In this document: one piece after another, positions 27,762 to 30,000 of the stretch
How the letters are laid out: every line of letters starts with the position of its first letter
Position numbering within the stretch: position 1 is the first letter of the stretch
Assembly (NCBI GenBank): GCA_905221605.1
Contig: CAJNDS010001112.1
Location: 2,966,050 to 2,996,049 of the forward strand
DNA: 30,000 bases
Source of the DNA: Symbiodinium natans
Taxonomy: Eukaryota; Sar; Dinophyceae; Suessiales; Symbiodiniaceae
Reading direction: 5' to 3'
Made by a program: the position numbers and the translations under genes
The notes under the pieces: generated by a model
Seen by the model: the letters and a program-made list of their open reading frames with translations, nothing else
The model's database searches: none
What the model was told of the DNA's origin: nothing

Positions 27762-28403
27762 CCTGCTCCCTTTCGCCGCTTTGTTCTATGCCCGCCGCAG
27801 CCGTTACCTCTATTACGATGCCTTTGGGCAAGCTTGCGAGGTGCTGCAGGGCCAGCACACAGCGCTCACCCACCTACACGCGCAGCTCCAGCCCGGGGAC
27901 GGCCTGTATGCGTTCGTCGACGATGTCACGTCACGTCCGGTCCAGAGCGCGCCCTCGAAGTGCTGCGCGCCGCCCAGACGTGCCTGCCGAGGCACGCAGC
28001 GGGACTGGTCGCCCTGGGCAGTCCCGTTGGCACCCGCGAGTTCGTCGCAGCAAAGCTTGAGGAAGCAAGCGTCAAACACGAGGCCTTGTTCGCCCGGTTG
28101 CCCGACGTGCAAGACCTGCAGTGTGCGTGGCTGCTGTTGCTCTTGTGCGCGGTTCCTCGCTGGACCTACCTCCTGCGCATTGTCCCGCCGGCGGATACAG
28201 TCTCCTTTGCGGAAGCGCGCGATGCTGCAGTGATTCAGTGCCTGGGCAGGCTTTCAGGGGCGGATGACGCGCTTGTCTTTACCCCGACCGGCATGCAACG
28301 GGCGCACTTCCCGCTGCGCATGGGGGGTATGGGCTGCCGTCGGCCAAGGCGCATCGGCACGCAGCATATTGGGCCTTTTGGGCGGACGCCGTCGGGGCGC
28401 TCC
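27762..28403 (+). mobile_element. Retroelement piece C, left part: RT palm and thumb
   Basis: It begins directly after piece B's A-tail. LLPFAALFYARRSRYLYYDA, EVLQG, then ALTHLHAQLQPGDGLYAFVD with the RT active-site motif FVDD. In frame 3: SGPERALEVLRAAQTCL, GLVALGSPVGTREFVAAKL, PRWTYLLRIVPP, AHFPLRMGGMG; in frame 2: AKAHRHAAYWAFWADAVGAL. Two segments expected in the family are missing: the QGDPLMPA-type motif (seen in piece F) between EVLQG and ALTHLH, and a stretch between LPRHAA and GLVALG. Both gaps leave the local frame open. The copy is cut at 28,403 by the inserted LINE and resumes at 29,381. Confidence 0.68.
28388..28403 (+). repeat. Target-site duplication, left copy
   Basis: GCCGTCGGGGCGCTCC, identical to 29,381-29,396. 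Both copies translate as AVGAL in the frame of piece C, so removing the 977-bp insert and one copy restores a continuous frame at this point. Confidence 0.92.
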
Positions 28404-29380
28404 CCATGATTTACGCAAAATCTTGGCAGGAGCTTGTATATATGATCGAATGCCTCGTACAAGAACTTGGAAAGATCGGTTTGCATTTGAATGCATCAAA
28501 AAGCCGAATTATTACTACAGCCCACATAGACGGACCCATGTACATCAATGTTAGCGACGACATGGTCGAGGTATTGACTGCAGGCGACGTTCACAAATAC
28601 TTGGGACGACATATCAGTGCAGATCCTCGATGCCGCAGTCAGACAGAACTCAAACATAGGTTCCAAGTGGGATGGGCAAAGTTTCGCAAACACCGTCATA
28701 TTCTTACAAACAAACATGTGTCCATCGCATTGAGATTGAAATTTTTCGATACAGTATTGACTCCAACCGTTCTGTTTGGATTACACGTATTGCCGTTGAC
28801 TCTGTCACAAATTCATACACTGGATGCATTGCAACGACGAATGCTTCGCTCTGTGGTTGGCTGGGTGCGAGTTGCAAACGAAGATTGGCACAGCACTATG
28901 AGTCGGATGAAACACAGACTGACTGCAGCGTTACACATACACCCTGTGGACACCTGGTCTCGCCAGCTTGCACGACGTCAGTACAACTTCGCTTTCCAAA
29001 TGTTGCGAATTCCCAATTGGGCCGCGGCTGTTGTCAAATGGTGTCCAGAAAGCAACTGGCAAACAAATTTTGCTTTACAACTACATCGTCGACCCGGTCG
29101 CCCGCTAACGAAGTGGGATGATCGACTCCGCAGTTTTGCAGCCTGTAATTTTCCAGCGGTGAATACGTGGACTGATATTGCTGAAACAGCAAATTGGCCG
29201 CCCGCTGCAAGCCAGTACGTACAAAGCTTTAAGAATGTATAGACCGAATCGTGCCAACACTCAAGCACGCCCCCATTCCCCATGTCCTTATAGGACCGTG
29301 GTCCACTAGCAGCAGGAACAGTCTGACGCTTGTAATGTTTCACGTGGACCCGAACGGGCGAAAGCGAAAGCGAAAGCGAA
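28404..29380 (+). mobile_element. 5'-truncated LINE inserted into piece C
   Basis: A 977-bp insert, clearly more AT-rich than its host. A single clean frame from 28,406 to a TAG at 29,240-29,242 (278 codons) begins within the RT just after the expected Y/F-ADD motif: IYAKSWQELVYMIECLVQEL, LGKIGLHLNASKSRII, then DVHKYLGRHISADPR, LRLKFFDTVLTPTVLFGLHV, RRMLRSVVGWVRV and RQYNFAFQML, the usual thumb and post-RT region of LINE polyproteins. A 3' UTR of about 116 bp ends in three and a half CGAAAG units (29,359-29,380), a simple-repeat tail. No disabling mutation is seen in the retained part, so insertion seems recent. It is flanked by a 16-bp target-site duplication. Confidence 0.82.
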
Positions 29381-29396
29381 GCCGTCGGGGCGCTCC
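29381..29396 (+). repeat. Target-site duplication, right copy
   Basis: Exact repeat of the 16 bp at 28,388-28,403, directly after the CGAAAG tail of the inserted LINE. The host sequence continues REFHPQVLANLLHP. Confidence 0.92.
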
Positions 29397-29870
29397 GGGA
29401 ATTTCATCCGCAGGTGCTGGCGAACCTGTTGCATCCTGTTGCGCCCGATGCTGGGTTAGGTTGCCGCCATGCCGCCCAGTACCCGGCAGGCCGAGTACGC
29501 GGCAGAATGGCTCCGTTCACAGGGCTTTGCCGCACCTACGTGGGCATCCCTGCTGGATGGTGCCGCGATGCTGCACGGGGCTGACGCGGACGACGGAGGT
29601 CCGGTGGCCATGCATAAAGGCTGGCAGCGTTGTGCTGGGGCCGCAGTGGAGAAGCGCGCGCTCGAGATGTTTTTTTCAAACCTCGACTCGGCATCGCGAG
29701 CGCTGCTGCTCTCCCAATGCGGTCCCGGCGCGAGCTACGCCATGACTGTGTTGCCCACGGGAACGGACTTCACAGTACCCAGCGACGAGTTCCGGATTCT
29801 GCTCCTGGGCCGCCTTCGCATGCGGCTACCGCTGGCGCCCAACGATGCCGCTGCGGGGGGGTGGCAAATG
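29397..29870 (+). mobile_element. Retroelement piece C, right part
   Basis: It continues the interrupted copy: REFHPQVLANLLHPVAPDAG in the pre-insertion frame, then a frameshift by about 29,470 into EYAAEWLRSQGFAAPTW, GWQRCAGAAVEKRALEMFF, SRALLLSQCGPGASYAM and FRILLLGRLRMRLPLAP. The last blocks match piece B (SRALLLSQARPHSARAF; FRVLLLRRLRRALPLAP) and piece A. The similarity stops near 29,860 at a G-run, where piece F begins. Confidence 0.65.
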
Positions 29871-29889
29871 TGCCGTCGAAACCAAAACA

Positions 29890-30000
29890 CGGGGGAACAG
29901 ACACACCGTATATCACCCAAGCGGAGGGCGGCGAACAAGGTGACCCCCTTATGCCGGCATTCTTCTCCTTGGCTTGCGTGACCTGCAACCGGAACTTCGG
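29890..30000 (+). mobile_element. Retroelement piece F: RT motif B fragment at the right edge
   Basis: The plus frame reads ITQAEGGEQGDPLMPAFFSL followed by ACVTCNRNF up to the window end. QGDPLMPA is the conserved RT palm motif (QGxPLSP class) that lies upstream of FVDD in an intact element, so the order here is out of sequence with piece C's C-terminal part just before it. It is therefore another copy or a rearrangement. It continues beyond the window. Confidence 0.55.

Noticed and set aside
26884-27873. 329-codon minus frame opposite pieces B and C
   Set aside because: It is antisense to a region whose plus frames carry clear RT and endonuclease-like motifs and a poly-A end.
1-30000. tRNA, rRNA, snRNA genes or a CRISPR array
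   Set aside because: Looked for conserved words (for example GGTTCGAATCC-type T-loops, regularly spaced identical repeats with unique spacers) by eye and found none convincing. A covariance-model scan would be needed to exclude small RNA genes.

Overview
The window looks like nuclear DNA of a dinoflagellate. This is inferred from several things together: plant-type TTTAGGG telomere-like patches scattered through the interior, very long simple-sequence tracts, few and scattered genes with mostly one transcription direction, and a dense cluster of GC-rich reverse-transcriptase (RT) remnants of a kind I associate with dinoflagellate genomes. I cannot name the species. No spliced-leader relict, rRNA or tRNA was found by eye.

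Layout. Positions 1-13,000 are mainly non-coding: TA, ATT, GA/CT and poly-G tracts, a 7-bp minisatellite, telomere-like islands, two related hairpin (MITE-like) elements near 5.8 and 8.75 kb, an AT-richer gene-free stretch (10.0-12.0 kb), and a weak ankyrin-like exon pair near 6.7 kb. From 13 to 24.3 kb most credible genes lie on the minus strand: exon-like pieces at 13.1 and 14.2-14.7 kb (the latter resembling the end of a PH domain), a small intron-containing gene for a signal-peptide/transmembrane protein (16.1-17.0 kb), an intact 484-aa coiled-coil protein (17.1-18.6 kb), and a fusion of a 2-oxoglutarate/Fe(II) dioxygenase with armadillo (ARM) repeats (24.28 kb down to about 22.3 kb). One exon-like stretch at 21.2 kb points the other way.

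From about 24.9 kb to the right edge the sequence is a mosaic of broken non-LTR retrotransposons. At least six pieces of related GC-rich RT/endonuclease elements abut one another (called E, D, A, B, C, F in map order). Three of the joins follow a shared 3' end: GGYGCGR-like motif plus an A-rich tail. A and B meet head to head at about 26,448. Piece C is split by a second, AT-richer LINE of a different family, inserted with a 16-bp target-site duplication and a (CGAAAG)n tail.

There is no evident multi-gene system in which the genes cooperate. The strongest results are the resolvable insertion history of the retroelement cluster and the dioxygenase-ARM fusion gene. Splice sites are by-eye proposals (GT..AG unless noted).
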